Notes: a model not told the origin generated them from the letters alone. 64,000 bases of DNA from Candidatus Vicinibacter proximus (GCA_016713905.1 JADJOE010000001.1:554501-618500), one strand, 5' to 3'; positions 1 through 9,681 are shown, counted from the first letter of the stretch. Numbers and translations: made by a program.

Positions 1-272
1 AGGGAATTACCGAAAGTTTCCATAAAAATTTACTCGCGATAAAATCAACGGAAAGAATTTCTTTATTAACTGATTTGCGCACGAGACAATTCACGGAACA
101 TGTTTATCCATTTGGTGAATATTTTCACTTAATCACCAAAACACCCATGAAACCAATAGAGATTGCAAATGAACTTGCATCTGGGAATCATCAGGGTTTG
201 GAAATTGAAAGGGTAAAGGCAGATATTGAAGATGTATTTATTGACCTTATGAGAAATGAACATGCAGTTTGA
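1..272 (+). CDS. ABC exporter ATPase, C-terminal fragment
   Basis: This frame is open from the window edge (first full codon at 3) and ends in a TGA at 270-272. Only about 89 residues are visible. The end of the frame, with 'ADIEDVFIDLM' close to the stop, matches the usual C-terminus of ABC-2 type ATP-binding subunits, which close with an 'xxLEDVFxxL' helix. The Walker motifs lie outside the window. The gene overlaps the next ATPase gene by 17 bases, so the two are very probably translated together. In YbhF-type exporters two ATPase units occur in tandem or fused, followed by two permeases, which is the order seen here. A TTG at 75 could look like a start but is internal. Confidence 0.75.
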   Translation, partial: GITESFHKNLLAIKSTERISLLTDLRTRQFTEHVYPFGEYFHLITKTPMKPIEIANELASGNHQGLEIERVKADIEDVFIDLMRNEHAV

Positions 273-1014
273 AAATAAAGTAATTATCGTCGATTCCCTC
301 ACGAAGAAATTTGGAGATTTTATTGCTGTGGACCGCATAAGTTTTGATGTTGGACAAGGGGAGATCTTTGGATTTTTAGGAGCCAATGGAGCAGGCAAAA
401 CAACAGCAATGAAAATTTTGTGTGGCTTAAGTAAACCTACCAGTGGCAAGGCTATAGTTGCAGGCTACTCAATTGACAAAGATGTAGAGCTTATAAAAAC
501 CAAAATTGGTTATATGAGTCAAAAGTTTTCTTTGTATGATGATCTCACTATTTCGGAAAATCTTAATTTTTATGGTGGAATTTATGGTTTATCGTCGAAG
601 CAGATCAAAAATAAGATGAACCAACTTTTGAACCAACTTGAATTGGAAAATGAAAAGAATAATTTGGTTAAATCCTTACCATTAGGGTGGAAACAGAAAC
701 TCAGTTTTAGTATATCCATCTTTCATGATCCTAAAATTGTATTTTTAGATGAACCCACAGGTGGGGTGGATCCTATTACTAGAAGGGAATTTTGGGAATT
801 AATTTATGCTGCTGCTACAAGGGGTACTACTGTATTTGTGACAACACATTACATGGATGAAGCTGAATATTGTGACAGAGTATGCATCATGGTGGATGGT
901 AAAATAGAAGCTTTGAATACTCCAGGTCAATTGAGACAAATTTTTAAAGCCTCGAGTATGGATCAGGTTTTTTACACACTTGCAAGAAATGCAAAAAGAT
1001 CAGAATTGACTTAA
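256..1014 (+). CDS. ABC-2 type exporter ATP-binding protein (YbhF/DrrA-like)
   Basis: A 252-residue nucleotide-binding subunit of an ABC exporter. Walker A is GANGAGKTT at about residues 42-50, the Q-loop is 'YMSQKFSLY', Walker B is 'IVFLDEPTGGVDP', and the H-loop is 'VTTHYMDEAEYC'. The signature region reads 'LPLGWKQKLSFSISI' instead of LSGGQ, a variant typical of the YbhF/YhiH branch. The start ATG at 256 overlaps the upstream ATPase; an ATG at 262 is also possible. The two ABC-2 permease genes follow after 14 bases. The system probably exports a small molecule or drug with a membrane fusion protein encoded to the left of the window; the substrate is unknown. Confidence 0.92.
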   Translation: MNMQFENKVIIVDSLTKKFGDFIAVDRISFDVGQGEIFGFLGANGAGKTTAMKILCGLSKPTSGKAIVAGYSIDKDVELIKTKIGYMSQKFSLYDDLTISENLNFYGGIYGLSSKQIKNKMNQLLNQLELENEKNNLVKSLPLGWKQKLSFSISIFHDPKIVFLDEPTGGVDPITRREFWELIYAAATRGTTVFVTTHYMDEAEYCDRVCIMVDGKIEALNTPGQLRQIFKASSMDQVFYTLARNAKRSELT

Positions 1015-1028
1015 AAGCAAATGAACGA

Positions 1029-2135
1029 ATGAGACAGTTTGGAATTTTCATATTGAAGGAAACACTTCATATATGGAGGGACAAAAGAACCTTGTTTATT
1101 TTAATTGGTATGCCAATAGCCCAGATATTGATATTTGGATTTGCATTGACAAATGAAGTAAAAAATTCCAATATAGCCATATTGAATCCTGCAAAGGATA
1201 AAGCGAGCAGACAGATAATCGATAGAATTGAAGCGAGCAAATATTTTGATGTTTATCAGGAGTTGAATAAGCCTGAAGATATTGATCTGGCTTTTAAATC
1301 AGGTAAGATTAAAATGGTCATCGTATTTCAATCAAAATTTGAAAGCGAACTTGAAAAAAATCACAGAGGAGATATTCAGTTGATTGCAGATGGCTCGGAT
1401 CCTAATACAGCCACCACTTTAGTTAATTATGCCTCTGCCATTATCAGGGATTACCAAACTGAATTAATTCAATTGAATAAATTACCATATTCCATAAGGA
1501 CTGAGCTGAGAATGCTTTATAATCCACAATTAAAGGGCGCATTTAATTTTGTGCCAGGTGTGATGTCCATGATTTTACTCCTGGTATGTACCTTAATGAC
1601 TTCAATCTCCATTGTTCGGGAAAAGGAATTGGGGACAATGGAAATTTTATTGGCATCTCCTGTACAACCATTTATGATTATCGGAGCAAAGGCCGTTCCT
1701 TATTTTTTACTTTCATTGGTAAATATTGCTACAATATTATTACTGAGTGTTTATGTCCTGGAAATTCCTATAAGGGGAAGTCTACTTTTGCTTGTTTTGA
1801 GTAGCATGCTATTTATCATTACTGCTTTGATCCTTGGTCTATTTATTAGCACTATTACAGATTCACAAATGACTGCCATGTTTATTGCAATGGTAGGAAT
1901 GTTTCTACCCACGGTGATGTTGAGTGGTTTTATGTTTCCGATTGAGAACATGCCTCTTCCTTTAAGGATCATGTCCAATGTTGTTCCTGCTAAATGGTAT
2001 TTTATTATTGTTAAGTCGATAATGATAAAAGGTCTTGGTATTTCAGCAATTATAAAGGAATTGGGTATTTTATTTGGCATGATGATTATTTTTTTGGGAC
2101 TCGCAATTAGAAATTTCAAAATCAGGTTGGCATGA
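1029..2135 (+). CDS. ABC-2 type exporter permease (YbhS/YbhR-like)
   Basis: A 368-residue inner-membrane subunit. It has one N-terminal membrane segment (about residues 20-40), an extracytoplasmic domain of about 130 residues, and a block of five hydrophobic segments in the C-terminal half, which is the ABC2_membrane_3 layout. The conserved 'SIVREKELGTMEILLASPVQP' region, with charged E/K residues before the membrane core, is the family's cytoplasmic coupling helix. The gene sits 14 bases after the ATPase and its stop overlaps the next permease by four bases (ATGA), so the pair is translationally coupled and probably forms a heterodimeric channel. Confidence 0.9.
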   Translation: MRQFGIFILKETLHIWRDKRTLFILIGMPIAQILIFGFALTNEVKNSNIAILNPAKDKASRQIIDRIEASKYFDVYQELNKPEDIDLAFKSGKIKMVIVFQSKFESELEKNHRGDIQLIADGSDPNTATTLVNYASAIIRDYQTELIQLNKLPYSIRTELRMLYNPQLKGAFNFVPGVMSMILLLVCTLMTSISIVREKELGTMEILLASPVQPFMIIGAKAVPYFLLSLVNIATILLLSVYVLEIPIRGSLLLLVLSSMLFIITALILGLFISTITDSQMTAMFIAMVGMFLPTVMLSGFMFPIENMPLPLRIMSNVVPAKWYFIIVKSIMIKGLGISAIIKELGILFGMMIIFLGLAIRNFKIRLA

Positions 2136-3250
2136 GTTCATTGAGATTTTTATTACAAAAGGAATTCAATCAGATCAGGAGAAATCCAGCTATCCTGAGG
2201 ATGATGTTCATCATGCCAGTAATTCAACTCATAGTCCTTCCATTTGCAGCTAATTATGAGGTCAAAGAAATTAAACTGGCTATTGTAGATCAGGACCATT
2301 CTTCATATACACGTGAATGCACACAAAAAATTATTTCCGGTAAATACTTTAATCTTAGTTCTTACAATCAATCTTATGGTCCGGCTATCATAGAAGTTGA
2401 ACAAGACAAAGCAGATCTGATTCTTACTTTCCCTCCAAATTTTGAAAAGGATCTAATAAGAGAAAGCGAAGCATCTGTTTTCCTTGCAGTAAATGGAATT
2501 AATGGCGTTAAGGCAAGTTTAGGAGCTGCTTATTTGCAAATGATACTTCGTGACTACAATCAAGATATTCGAAGCCGATTGATGCAGTTTCCACGTTTCA
2601 ATCCGGAACCCTTGGTGGAAATCAGTTACCGATTTTTTTATAATCAACATCTTTTATATCCTGTCTTTATGGTACCGGGTATACTTACACTACTTCTGAC
2701 TATGATTGGAATGTTTCTTGCATCGCTGAATATTGTGCGTGAAAAAGAAATCGGCACTATTGAGCAGATTAATGTAACGCCAATCAAAAAATACCATTTT
2801 ATTCTGGGAAAGCTTATTCCATTCTGGTTAATGTCTCAGGTTGTATTGACTATTGGGCTTGTAGTTTCAAGAGTAGTATATGGTATTCATGTAGGCAATC
2901 ATCTAGAGTTGATCTATTTGTTCAGTGCTATTTATATGTTGGCTGTTTTAGGTTTGGGTTTACTTATCTCGACATATTCTAATACCCAGCAACAAGCCGT
3001 TTTGGTCTCCTTTTTCCTAATGATGGTTTTTATTTTGCTTAGTGGTCTTTATACTTCTATTGACAGCATGCCTTTTTGGGCTAAAGTAATTACCTGGTTC
3101 AATCCTGTGGCTTATTTCGTTGCGGTAATGAGGATGGTTGTAATCAAGGGTAGTGGATTCTGGGATATTGCAAGCCATTTAGCAATTATCTTTGCGTTTG
3201 CATTGTTTCTCATCAGTTGGGCTATCTTAAATTACAGGAAAAGAACCTGA
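2132..3250 (+). CDS. ABC-2 type exporter permease, second subunit
   Basis: A 372-residue paralogue of the preceding permease with the same layout: N-terminal membrane helix, large extracytoplasmic domain with 'LAIVDQDHSS', then a C-terminal membrane block. The coupling region reads 'NIVREKEIGTIEQINVTPI', very close to its neighbour. The start overlaps the upstream stop in an ATGA. It is the last gene of the exporter operon; the next gene is convergent and begins 43 bases later. No strong terminator is seen in that gap. Confidence 0.9.
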   Translation: MSSLRFLLQKEFNQIRRNPAILRMMFIMPVIQLIVLPFAANYEVKEIKLAIVDQDHSSYTRECTQKIISGKYFNLSSYNQSYGPAIIEVEQDKADLILTFPPNFEKDLIRESEASVFLAVNGINGVKASLGAAYLQMILRDYNQDIRSRLMQFPRFNPEPLVEISYRFFYNQHLLYPVFMVPGILTLLLTMIGMFLASLNIVREKEIGTIEQINVTPIKKYHFILGKLIPFWLMSQVVLTIGLVVSRVVYGIHVGNHLELIYLFSAIYMLAVLGLGLLISTYSNTQQQAVLVSFFLMMVFILLSGLYTSIDSMPFWAKVITWFNPVAYFVAVMRMVVIKGSGFWDIASHLAIIFAFALFLISWAILNYRKRT

Positions 3251-3293
3251 TCTGCATTCGTAGAATTCTCAAACATTTACTTCAATGATAAAA

Positions 3294-5864
3294 CTATCTT
3301 ATTAAACTTACGGAACCTTTTTTATTTAAATTGATTAAACTACCCTGGCCTTCACCAAATTCAAGATCATAGTTAATTTGATAGAGGTAAGATTCCATAG
3401 GCGCAGGTTCATTCTCATACCTTCCATTCCAACCTGGGAGATTTGTGTCGTTGGATTCATAAACCATCTTACCCCAACGATTGTATATTTTAAATTTTAA
3501 TTTAATCAATTTAGCATTACAGTCTGGAGCCAAAACAGGTCTAAAAACATTGTTTAGGTCATCTCCATTTTCGGGAGTAAATACATTAGGAATCATTAAG
3601 CAATCCTCACAAGTGGTTGCAAATAGTTGGAGATTGTAATCTTCCACCAGACATCCAGCACTATCCCTTTTTTGTACATTGTAAGTGCCAGATTTTGTAT
3701 AATTTGTACCATCGATTACCTTCGCTTTTCCACAAAATAATGTATCATATTTTGGATCTGTGTTGACTTTTGATTTTTTAATTATAATTTTTGTAATTTC
3801 AAAGCAAGTGCCATTAGTCTTTACCGTATCGGTATATTCTCCTTCTTGTGAATATGTTTTATTGTTGTAATCAAAACTTGTTCCATTACAAATGTTCTTT
3901 AAGAGAATAGCCTCTTTATAGGCTGTAACATGGAGAATTCCTGTTATTGAGTCACACCCACTGATGTTTTTGACCTCTATATTGAAGTTTCCACCTTTAT
4001 CATAATTTATTCCAAAGGTGCTCTTTTTTTCTCCGCATTGAATTGTATCGTAAATTTCTCCAAGGTGAGTATACTTATTTAAACTAAGATTCAAGATCAC
4101 AAGTGAATCACATTGTCCTGCAGATCTAATGGTATCTATGTATATACCAGGCGTTCTAAGTTCTTTACCATTGAACAAATAAGACTTTCCAACGCATAAT
4201 TCTGCGTTAATATTTTGACTGATGAAGGAAGAAACATTTATAGTTTTTTCAAATGAGCGGACGATACATCCCACTTGCATCAACCTAATAATTTTGTAAA
4301 TCCCCGGTACAGAAAAAATATATTTTTTATTTCCGGCACCCTCAATAGTTTGTCCATTGATAATCCATGTGTGGATGGCATTTGGATCTCCGGTGGACAG
4401 GTCAATTAACTCGACCTCTGCATCTGCACAAACCCGATCAGGAGCATTAAATTTTGGATTTATATCGAATTCGGTTTCACAGATAGTTTTTGAATAAATT
4501 ACCGAATCTTTATAATTTTTATAATTAATTATTTGTTGCCCAGACTTTGTTTGATACACAAAATCTTTGACTGTCCAGGTAGGTTCATAATGCGTGAGTT
4601 CTTGTGTAACGTCAATATCATTGCATCCGGATAAAAAGTCATTATCTGTTTTAATTACAAGACCTTGGAAATTAACATTTGCTGCGTAAGCAGTGCTGAA
4701 TCCGGAAAGAATTACACCTCCAATTGATGAAACTCTAACCCGGGTGTATTGAGAACCTTTTCGATTATAAATGAAAGCATTTTTTAAAGAACCATCCTGA
4801 TTAATTATATACAATGCATTTTTATTTGGAGCGTTCGGTCCGGAGGCAGCATGGGCTGTAAAAGCAAAAGTACTAACCCCTATCGCATAACTACCATCAG
4901 ATAAAACAGCAAGTCCTTCTCCTATAGAACCGGCATCATTGCCGACGGTTGTTTCATAAACATTGGCAAAAATACTATTGAGATTTTTATCCGTTTTGAT
5001 CAGGAAAACATCGTATTCGGAACTCTGATAATTTTCTTCAAGTATGGTGGTAGATCCTGTAATTAAGTAATTGTCAGATTTATCCACTTCAATGTCAAAG
5101 CAATAAGTTCTTTGATTTTCGTAGCCATAAGTTTTAAAACCAAGCGGAATGCCAATAGGTGAGAGCTTGGCAATAAATGCTTTAAACGTACCATCATCTA
5201 TACAGCGACCACAGACCACAAGATTCCCCTCAGAATCAGACTTTATAGCATATGCCTCATCATAAGTTGTATTTGGATTACCAAAAGTTTTAGTCCAAAG
5301 AATATTTCCATCTCTGTCTAGTTTAATAATGTAAATGTCTGCAGCATTCCTATCTGTGCCATAAAATGCTGTACTTCCGGCTATTACAAAACCACTATCC
5401 TGGGTCATAACAATGTCCCTACCAAATTCACTGTTGTTACCAATTTTTTTCATCCATTTTACTTGTCCGGTAGGACTAATTCTTCCAGCAAGGATGGATC
5501 CTTGAAAAAAACCTGTTCCAAGGTTAAATGAAAAAACTACATCACCTCCGTCGGCTTCGACTATTCCAAAGTTTGTATTGGTTGGGGATCCTGAGGCCCC
5601 TAAAAATTTAGTCCAAACCGGAGTTCCTGTACAGTCGTATTTCGTTAAAATTCCTTGTGAAAAGTTAAATGTATCTGTTACAAACCCCAATGTCGCAAAG
5701 CCCCCATCTGAAAAAGATTGAATGTCATAAAAATTGGTATGAGGATTTTTTATGCCCGGTTTATAATCTGACAAAAAATAAAGCTTTTGATATTGAATAT
5801 TTTGTCCAAGGGCTTGATATGTAATACAAAATATAACTAAAAAAAATAACAAGTATCTCTTCAT
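3294..5864 (-). CDS. Secreted T9SS type B sorting-domain protein with PKD domain
   Basis: About 856 residues from the ATG at 5864; an ATG three codons upstream (5873) is in frame, but the signal peptide starts with 'MKRYLLFFLV'. Residues about 30-420 hold repeats of roughly 50 residues of the type 'D..GN.LWTKTFG', a beta-propeller (delta-60/PQQ-like) pattern. A PKD-like domain follows (about 480-545), then three or four Cys-containing repeats with 'CDS' motifs. The C-terminus has 'IPNVFTPENGDDLNNVF', 'FKIYNRWGKMVYES' and a final '..KGSVSLIR', which is the gliding-associated CHU_C / T9SS type B signal. Probably a cell-surface or secreted protein of unknown ligand. It is monocistronic and convergent with the ABC exporter operon. 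Confidence 0.9.
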   Translation of the reverse strand: MKRYLLFFLVIFCITYQALGQNIQYQKLYFLSDYKPGIKNPHTNFYDIQSFSDGGFATLGFVTDTFNFSQGILTKYDCTGTPVWTKFLGASGSPTNTNFGIVEADGGDVVFSFNLGTGFFQGSILAGRISPTGQVKWMKKIGNNSEFGRDIVMTQDSGFVIAGSTAFYGTDRNAADIYIIKLDRDGNILWTKTFGNPNTTYDEAYAIKSDSEGNLVVCGRCIDDGTFKAFIAKLSPIGIPLGFKTYGYENQRTYCFDIEVDKSDNYLITGSTTILEENYQSSEYDVFLIKTDKNLNSIFANVYETTVGNDAGSIGEGLAVLSDGSYAIGVSTFAFTAHAASGPNAPNKNALYIINQDGSLKNAFIYNRKGSQYTRVRVSSIGGVILSGFSTAYAANVNFQGLVIKTDNDFLSGCNDIDVTQELTHYEPTWTVKDFVYQTKSGQQIINYKNYKDSVIYSKTICETEFDINPKFNAPDRVCADAEVELIDLSTGDPNAIHTWIINGQTIEGAGNKKYIFSVPGIYKIIRLMQVGCIVRSFEKTINVSSFISQNINAELCVGKSYLFNGKELRTPGIYIDTIRSAGQCDSLVILNLSLNKYTHLGEIYDTIQCGEKKSTFGINYDKGGNFNIEVKNISGCDSITGILHVTAYKEAILLKNICNGTSFDYNNKTYSQEGEYTDTVKTNGTCFEITKIIIKKSKVNTDPKYDTLFCGKAKVIDGTNYTKSGTYNVQKRDSAGCLVEDYNLQLFATTCEDCLMIPNVFTPENGDDLNNVFRPVLAPDCNAKLIKLKFKIYNRWGKMVYESNDTNLPGWNGRYENEPAPMESYLYQINYDLEFGEGQGSLINLNKKGSVSLIR

Positions 5865-5960
5865 TACGTACACTAAGAATTAAAATAATAGCCCAAGATA
5901 ATAAGGATTCAAATAAGTCCGAATGTCACCCAACTAATTTAAACTAATTTAGCCCCAGAT

Positions 5961-7421
5961 TTGGCGACTTTGAAGAAAGAGTTCATCATTAATGTTATGC
6001 TGTTGGTCTTGGCGAACGCCCTGATCAAGCCTATTTATTTATTTGGAATAGACCGGAACATCCAGCTGATTGTTGGAACAGAGGAATATGGCAATTACGT
6101 AAACATTGTGAATTTTACGTTTATCATGCAGTTTATTAGTGATTTTGGACTCCAGAATTATATGAGTCGATATGTGAGTCAGGATACGGAAAACGCCCGA
6201 ATTACTTATTCGAAAATCCTTGGTTTTAAAGTCTTTCTTTCACTTTTATATTTTTTAGTGACGCTGGGATTAGCATGGATTTGGTACGGTGAAGATTTCA
6301 ATATTCGTTTTGTAGCACATGTAAGTTTAAATCAAATTTTGGTAAGTAGTATATTTTTTATCAGAGCTAATATTTCCGGCCTTGGCTTATATAAAACTGA
6401 TAGTATAATCTCCGTTTTAGACAGATTGTACTTAATTTTATTAGGTGCGATATTCATATTTTCCCCTTCGCTAAAATCGTTTGTAAATATAAATTTTTTC
6501 GTTTGGATTCAGACCGTTTCATTGCTGTTGTGTTTATTGAGTGGAATATTCATTATATTGAAACACCAATTTAAATTCAATATCAGTACATTGTCAAAAG
6601 ATGATCTGATTAAGTTATTCTATGCGAGTATCCCATTTGCATTGATATATTTAACAAGCGCTGTTTTTTATAAATCCGATAACATCTGGCTAGTCAAACT
6701 GCTTCCTGATGGTAAACAGCAATCCGGTATATTTGCAGCTTCCTTAAGGCTTTATGAGGCTATGTCAATGATTTCTTTGGCATTTGGAAGTTTATTACTT
6801 GCTATGTTTTCAAGGAGCTTTTTGGATAAGAAAGTTCTTCATAATTTGTTGAAAACATCATTGTCAATACTTTTTATTATTTCTTTAGTATTGTCTTTCT
6901 CCGGTTACTTTTATGGAAATGAGATTAACAATTTGCTATATCATAATGAAGATCCCTATTGGGTCCGAATATTATCCATTATGATGATATGTTTTATCCC
7001 TGGAAGTATTAACTATATCTTAAGTTCATATCTTCAGGCGACTCATAGAGAAAAATTGATGCTAAAGATTTATGTTTTTGCAGCATTACTTTCTGTGATA
7101 CTTAATTTGTTTTTTGTTCCAAGTCTTAAGGCGGAAGGCTCAGCTATGGTTTTTTTAGTGGTACAATTGGTATTATTTATTACACAATACTATTTTATCC
7201 ATAAAGAGTTAGAATTTGAATTTTGGTCAGCTTTTAAACAATTAATATTTTTTTTAATTTCTGTATTGATCTATTTTCTTATAGAAAAATATGTTTATAT
7301 TTCTATATTTTTCAAATTACCACTTTCCGCCACCCTAATCTTTATACTCGCCGTTTTATTAAATATTATTAAATTTTCTGATCTTAAGAAATTTGTACTC
7401 CTAAAGAATAAAAATCTTTAA
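5961..7421 (+). CDS. Polysaccharide biosynthesis / oligosaccharide flippase (MOP superfamily)
   Basis: A 486-residue, very hydrophobic protein with about 12-14 predicted membrane segments and few charged loops, matching the Wzx/RfbX-type flippases of the MOP/MATE superfamily, which move lipid-linked glycans across the inner membrane. The start is a TTG at 5961; another TTG lies at 5970 and the first in-frame ATG falls inside the first membrane helix (residue 13), so the TTG region is preferred. No glycosyltransferase gene is adjacent, so its glycan cannot be named. It runs away from the T9SS type B gene and converges with a lipoprotein gene. Confidence 0.8.
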   Translation: MATLKKEFIINVMLLVLANALIKPIYLFGIDRNIQLIVGTEEYGNYVNIVNFTFIMQFISDFGLQNYMSRYVSQDTENARITYSKILGFKVFLSLLYFLVTLGLAWIWYGEDFNIRFVAHVSLNQILVSSIFFIRANISGLGLYKTDSIISVLDRLYLILLGAIFIFSPSLKSFVNINFFVWIQTVSLLLCLLSGIFIILKHQFKFNISTLSKDDLIKLFYASIPFALIYLTSAVFYKSDNIWLVKLLPDGKQQSGIFAASLRLYEAMSMISLAFGSLLLAMFSRSFLDKKVLHNLLKTSLSILFIISLVLSFSGYFYGNEINNLLYHNEDPYWVRILSIMMICFIPGSINYILSSYLQATHREKLMLKIYVFAALLSVILNLFFVPSLKAEGSAMVFLVVQLVLFITQYYFIHKELEFEFWSAFKQLIFFLISVLIYFLIEKYVYISIFFKLPLSATLIFILAVLLNIIKFSDLKKFVLLKNKNL

Positions 7422-7436
7422 ACCCGGTAATGAAAA

Positions 7437-7979
7437 TTACTCCAATTTTCTACCTTTTACAATGATGGTTTTCCTTTCAATGTTTTTTGCACGCTTTAAA
7501 TCAATGAGTAAACAAGTAAATGCAGATTGTGACGGCGTGTAATAGATTTCATTATTATAGGTTACCTGACCACCATTTCGTTCCCATTCTTTTCCCAGTA
7601 ATACATATTTATCCCCCATTTTAGGATTTGGACCAAACATCAGATACTTTGGTTTGTCACTTTGTTCGAAACTAATTGCAAATCGATTTTCCTTAGGTAA
7701 AAATTCAAGTACCCCTGGTGTGCCTTGCTCAAATACAATTTCTTCAATTTTCTCACCATTTATAGTTTTAATTTTTCCTCCTTGAATTTCTGTAGCACCG
7801 CTGGTGGCTTTTCGTCTTAAAACTATTTGATCGGAAAGATAGAATTGTATTTTAGTTAATTCCTTTTCTGTCCATTTATTTTCATCAATCAGATCTTGTG
7901 TCAATGGGGACAAAACACGACTACATGAAAATTCAATTAGTACCAAGAAAGGCAATAGAAATAAATATTTTAGATTCAT
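7437..7979 (-). CDS. Hypothetical lipoprotein
   Basis: A 180-residue protein with a lipoprotein signal peptide: a hydrophobic stretch ending in 'LIEFSC', where Cys19 would be lipidated. The mature part is rich in beta-strand-like sequence with no recognised catalytic motif. Similar proteins of about this length with a 'KMGDKYVLLGKEWE' type region occur in Saprospiraceae-like genomes, but I cannot name a family. It ends 15 bases from the convergent flippase gene. A weak -7-like box (TATATTCG) lies upstream on the minus strand. Confidence 0.7.
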   Translation of the reverse strand: MNLKYLFLLPFLVLIEFSCSRVLSPLTQDLIDENKWTEKELTKIQFYLSDQIVLRRKATSGATEIQGGKIKTINGEKIEEIVFEQGTPGVLEFLPKENRFAISFEQSDKPKYLMFGPNPKMGDKYVLLGKEWERNGGQVTYNNEIYYTPSQSAFTCLLIDLKRAKNIERKTIIVKGRKLE

Positions 7980-8139
7980 GACCTGTAATTTTATACGAAT
8001 ATAGTTTAGACTGTATTATTGGTGTTAAGTTTAATGTTTAGTTAACCTAATTGTCTTAATTTTAAATCTATTTTAACAAATTGAAAAAAATGGAATCATT
8101 TTCTCATTATTTTTACATTTGTTAAGAAAGCTATTGTAT

Positions 8140-8895
8140 ATGTTAGAAAAAGGTTCAGTAGAGTTTCATTTTCAATATCCTGAATTTCCACTGGAGATGG
8201 ATAAAATTCGCAAATGGTTTCATATCATTTGCTCAATGGATAATTCTACTATCGAAAATATCAATTGCATATTTTGTACCGATGAAGAGATTTTGGAGAT
8301 TAACCGTAATTATTTGAATCACGATTACTATACCGATATCATAACCTTTCCTTTTCAGGAATCCCCAATAGTTGCCGACTTATACATCAGTGTTGATAGA
8401 ATCAAGGAGCATGCTGAGGAATTGGGAATCAATATGGAAGAGGAATTGTTACGGGTCTTAATTCATGGTTTGCTCCATATGTTAGGTTATAATGATAAAA
8501 CCAAAGAAGAGATTCAAAAAATCCGAGAAGCAGAGAATAGAGCCATTGCTTTATTTCAACGTGATTTTAGATCTGAGTCACATTACTATGATAAAGTTTA
8601 TGATGTGGTCAGGATGATACCGCCAGGTAAAGTGACCACTTATGGTGCAATAGCTAATTTTCTTACATTAGGGTCAGCAAGAATGGTTGGTTGGGCTTTG
8701 AACCAATTGAAAGGTAGCTTAGGTGATGTTCCTGCACACAGAGTGGTGAATGCGAGAGGCGAACTTAGTGGAAAGTTATTTTTTGGGCCTAATAAAATGA
8801 AGCAGCTTTTACAGTCTGAAGGAGTATCTGTGTCGAATGATAAAATTGACAATATGGAAGGCTATTATTGGGATCCTTACCTTGAACTTAAGTGA
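8140..8895 (+). CDS. ybeY: YbeY endoribonuclease fused to an alkyltransferase-like (ATL/MGMT-like) domain
   Basis: A 251-residue, two-domain protein. Residues about 1-145 are YbeY, the metal-dependent RNase for 16S rRNA maturation, with H109, H113 and D119 in 'HGLLHMLGYND' (Asp replaces the third His, as in other Bacteroidota). Residues about 152-251 match the DNA-binding domain of O6-alkylguanine transferase-like proteins: 'IPPGKVTTYGAIA', 'ARMVGWAL' and 'PAHRVVN', with Ala199 where active transferases have Cys, so it can recognise but not repair alkylated DNA by itself. No in-frame Met precedes the second domain, so it is not made separately. The TTG at 8119 lies inside a -7 box (8114-8121), so ATG 8140 is the start. 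Confidence 0.88.
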   Translation: MLEKGSVEFHFQYPEFPLEMDKIRKWFHIICSMDNSTIENINCIFCTDEEILEINRNYLNHDYYTDIITFPFQESPIVADLYISVDRIKEHAEELGINMEEELLRVLIHGLLHMLGYNDKTKEEIQKIREAENRAIALFQRDFRSESHYYDKVYDVVRMIPPGKVTTYGAIANFLTLGSARMVGWALNQLKGSLGDVPAHRVVNARGELSGKLFFGPNKMKQLLQSEGVSVSNDKIDNMEGYYWDPYLELK

Positions 8896-8963
8896 ATATA
8901 TAGTTGTTTGCTCTTAGATTTAAAAGTTACATTAGGATAAATTACATTATAAATTACCACTAT

Positions 8964-9395
8964 ATGTTAAAATATTTTTGTTTTTTTATCTGTTTGTTTT
9001 TCCTGGAAGCTCAGTTGGTTGGACAAAATACTGGTATCTTGGGTATTTGGAAAACTATTGATGACGTTTCACAACAGGAAAAATCCCATATAGAACTTTA
9101 CATGAAATCTGGTAAGCTATTCGGGAGGGTAATAAATTTGCTTCCCAATGCAACGACCAAAGTATGCAATAATTGCCCCGGTGAGAAAAACGGGAAATCA
9201 CTCATAGGAATGGACATCATTTGGAATATGAGTGTCAATGGATCCACTTGGGAGAATGGTCAGATTTTAGATCCAAAAACAGGTAAAATATATTCCTGTT
9301 CCTTGAGTCTGGAGGGCTACGACAATTTGAAGGTTAGAGGGTACCTTGGAATTTCCCTTTTCGGACGAACCCAGATATGGAAAAGGGTAAAATAA
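8964..9395 (+). CDS. DUF2147 exported protein
   Basis: About 143 residues, starting at ATG 8964 with signal peptide 'MLKYFCFFICLFF...LVGQ'; the longer frame from TTG 8904 would place 20 polar residues ahead of it. The mature part has the DUF2147 pattern: 'GIWKTIDD', 'GRVINLLPN', 'CNNCPGEKNGKSLIGM', 'W.NGQILDPKTGKIYSCSL', 'LKVRGYLGISLFGRTQIWKR'. DUF2147 proteins are small periplasmic or outer-membrane beta proteins of unknown role. It follows the YbeY-ATL gene by 68 bases and may share its transcript. Confidence 0.85.
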   Translation: MLKYFCFFICLFFLEAQLVGQNTGILGIWKTIDDVSQQEKSHIELYMKSGKLFGRVINLLPNATTKVCNNCPGEKNGKSLIGMDIIWNMSVNGSTWENGQILDPKTGKIYSCSLSLEGYDNLKVRGYLGISLFGRTQIWKRVK

Positions 9396-9459
9396 TTTGT
9401 TGCTATACAATAAAGGTGAAGACCTAACAGTTATAAAGTCAAACCACCAATCATCGCCT

Positions 9460-9681
9460 ATGGTCGATACCTTTACACTTCATTCTCTAGTCCGGTATTC
9501 CTATCAAGAATGTTCCTTAGAAGAGAGGATACTTCTCGAAGAAATAGCAGAGGTTGATAAGTGCCTCAAGGAGGAAATGAATTTCTTGAAAAAAGCCAAG
9601 AGTTTTCTTCCGGATGTGCTTTTCTATCCAAAATCGGGTACCATTGACAGAATTAAGGACTACAGTCAAAGAGCAAGGTAG
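9460..9681 (+). CDS. Small conserved acidic protein of unknown function
   Basis: A 73-residue protein read from ATG 9460; a longer frame begins with TTG at 9397 but its extra 21 residues look non-conserved. The sequence 'LHSLVRYSYQECSLEERILLEEIAEVDKCLKEEMNFL' followed by 'DRIKDYSQR' resembles short Bacteroidota proteins in which a 'L..YLY.E.S.EE...IE..L..D..L.EE' helix pair is followed by a short basic tail, similar to the cytoplasmic tip of anti-sigma factors. No zinc site or membrane helix is present. It is followed by a clear terminator at 9703-9737. Confidence 0.65.
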   Translation: MVDTFTLHSLVRYSYQECSLEERILLEEIAEVDKCLKEEMNFLKKAKSFLPDVLFYPKSGTIDRIKDYSQRAR

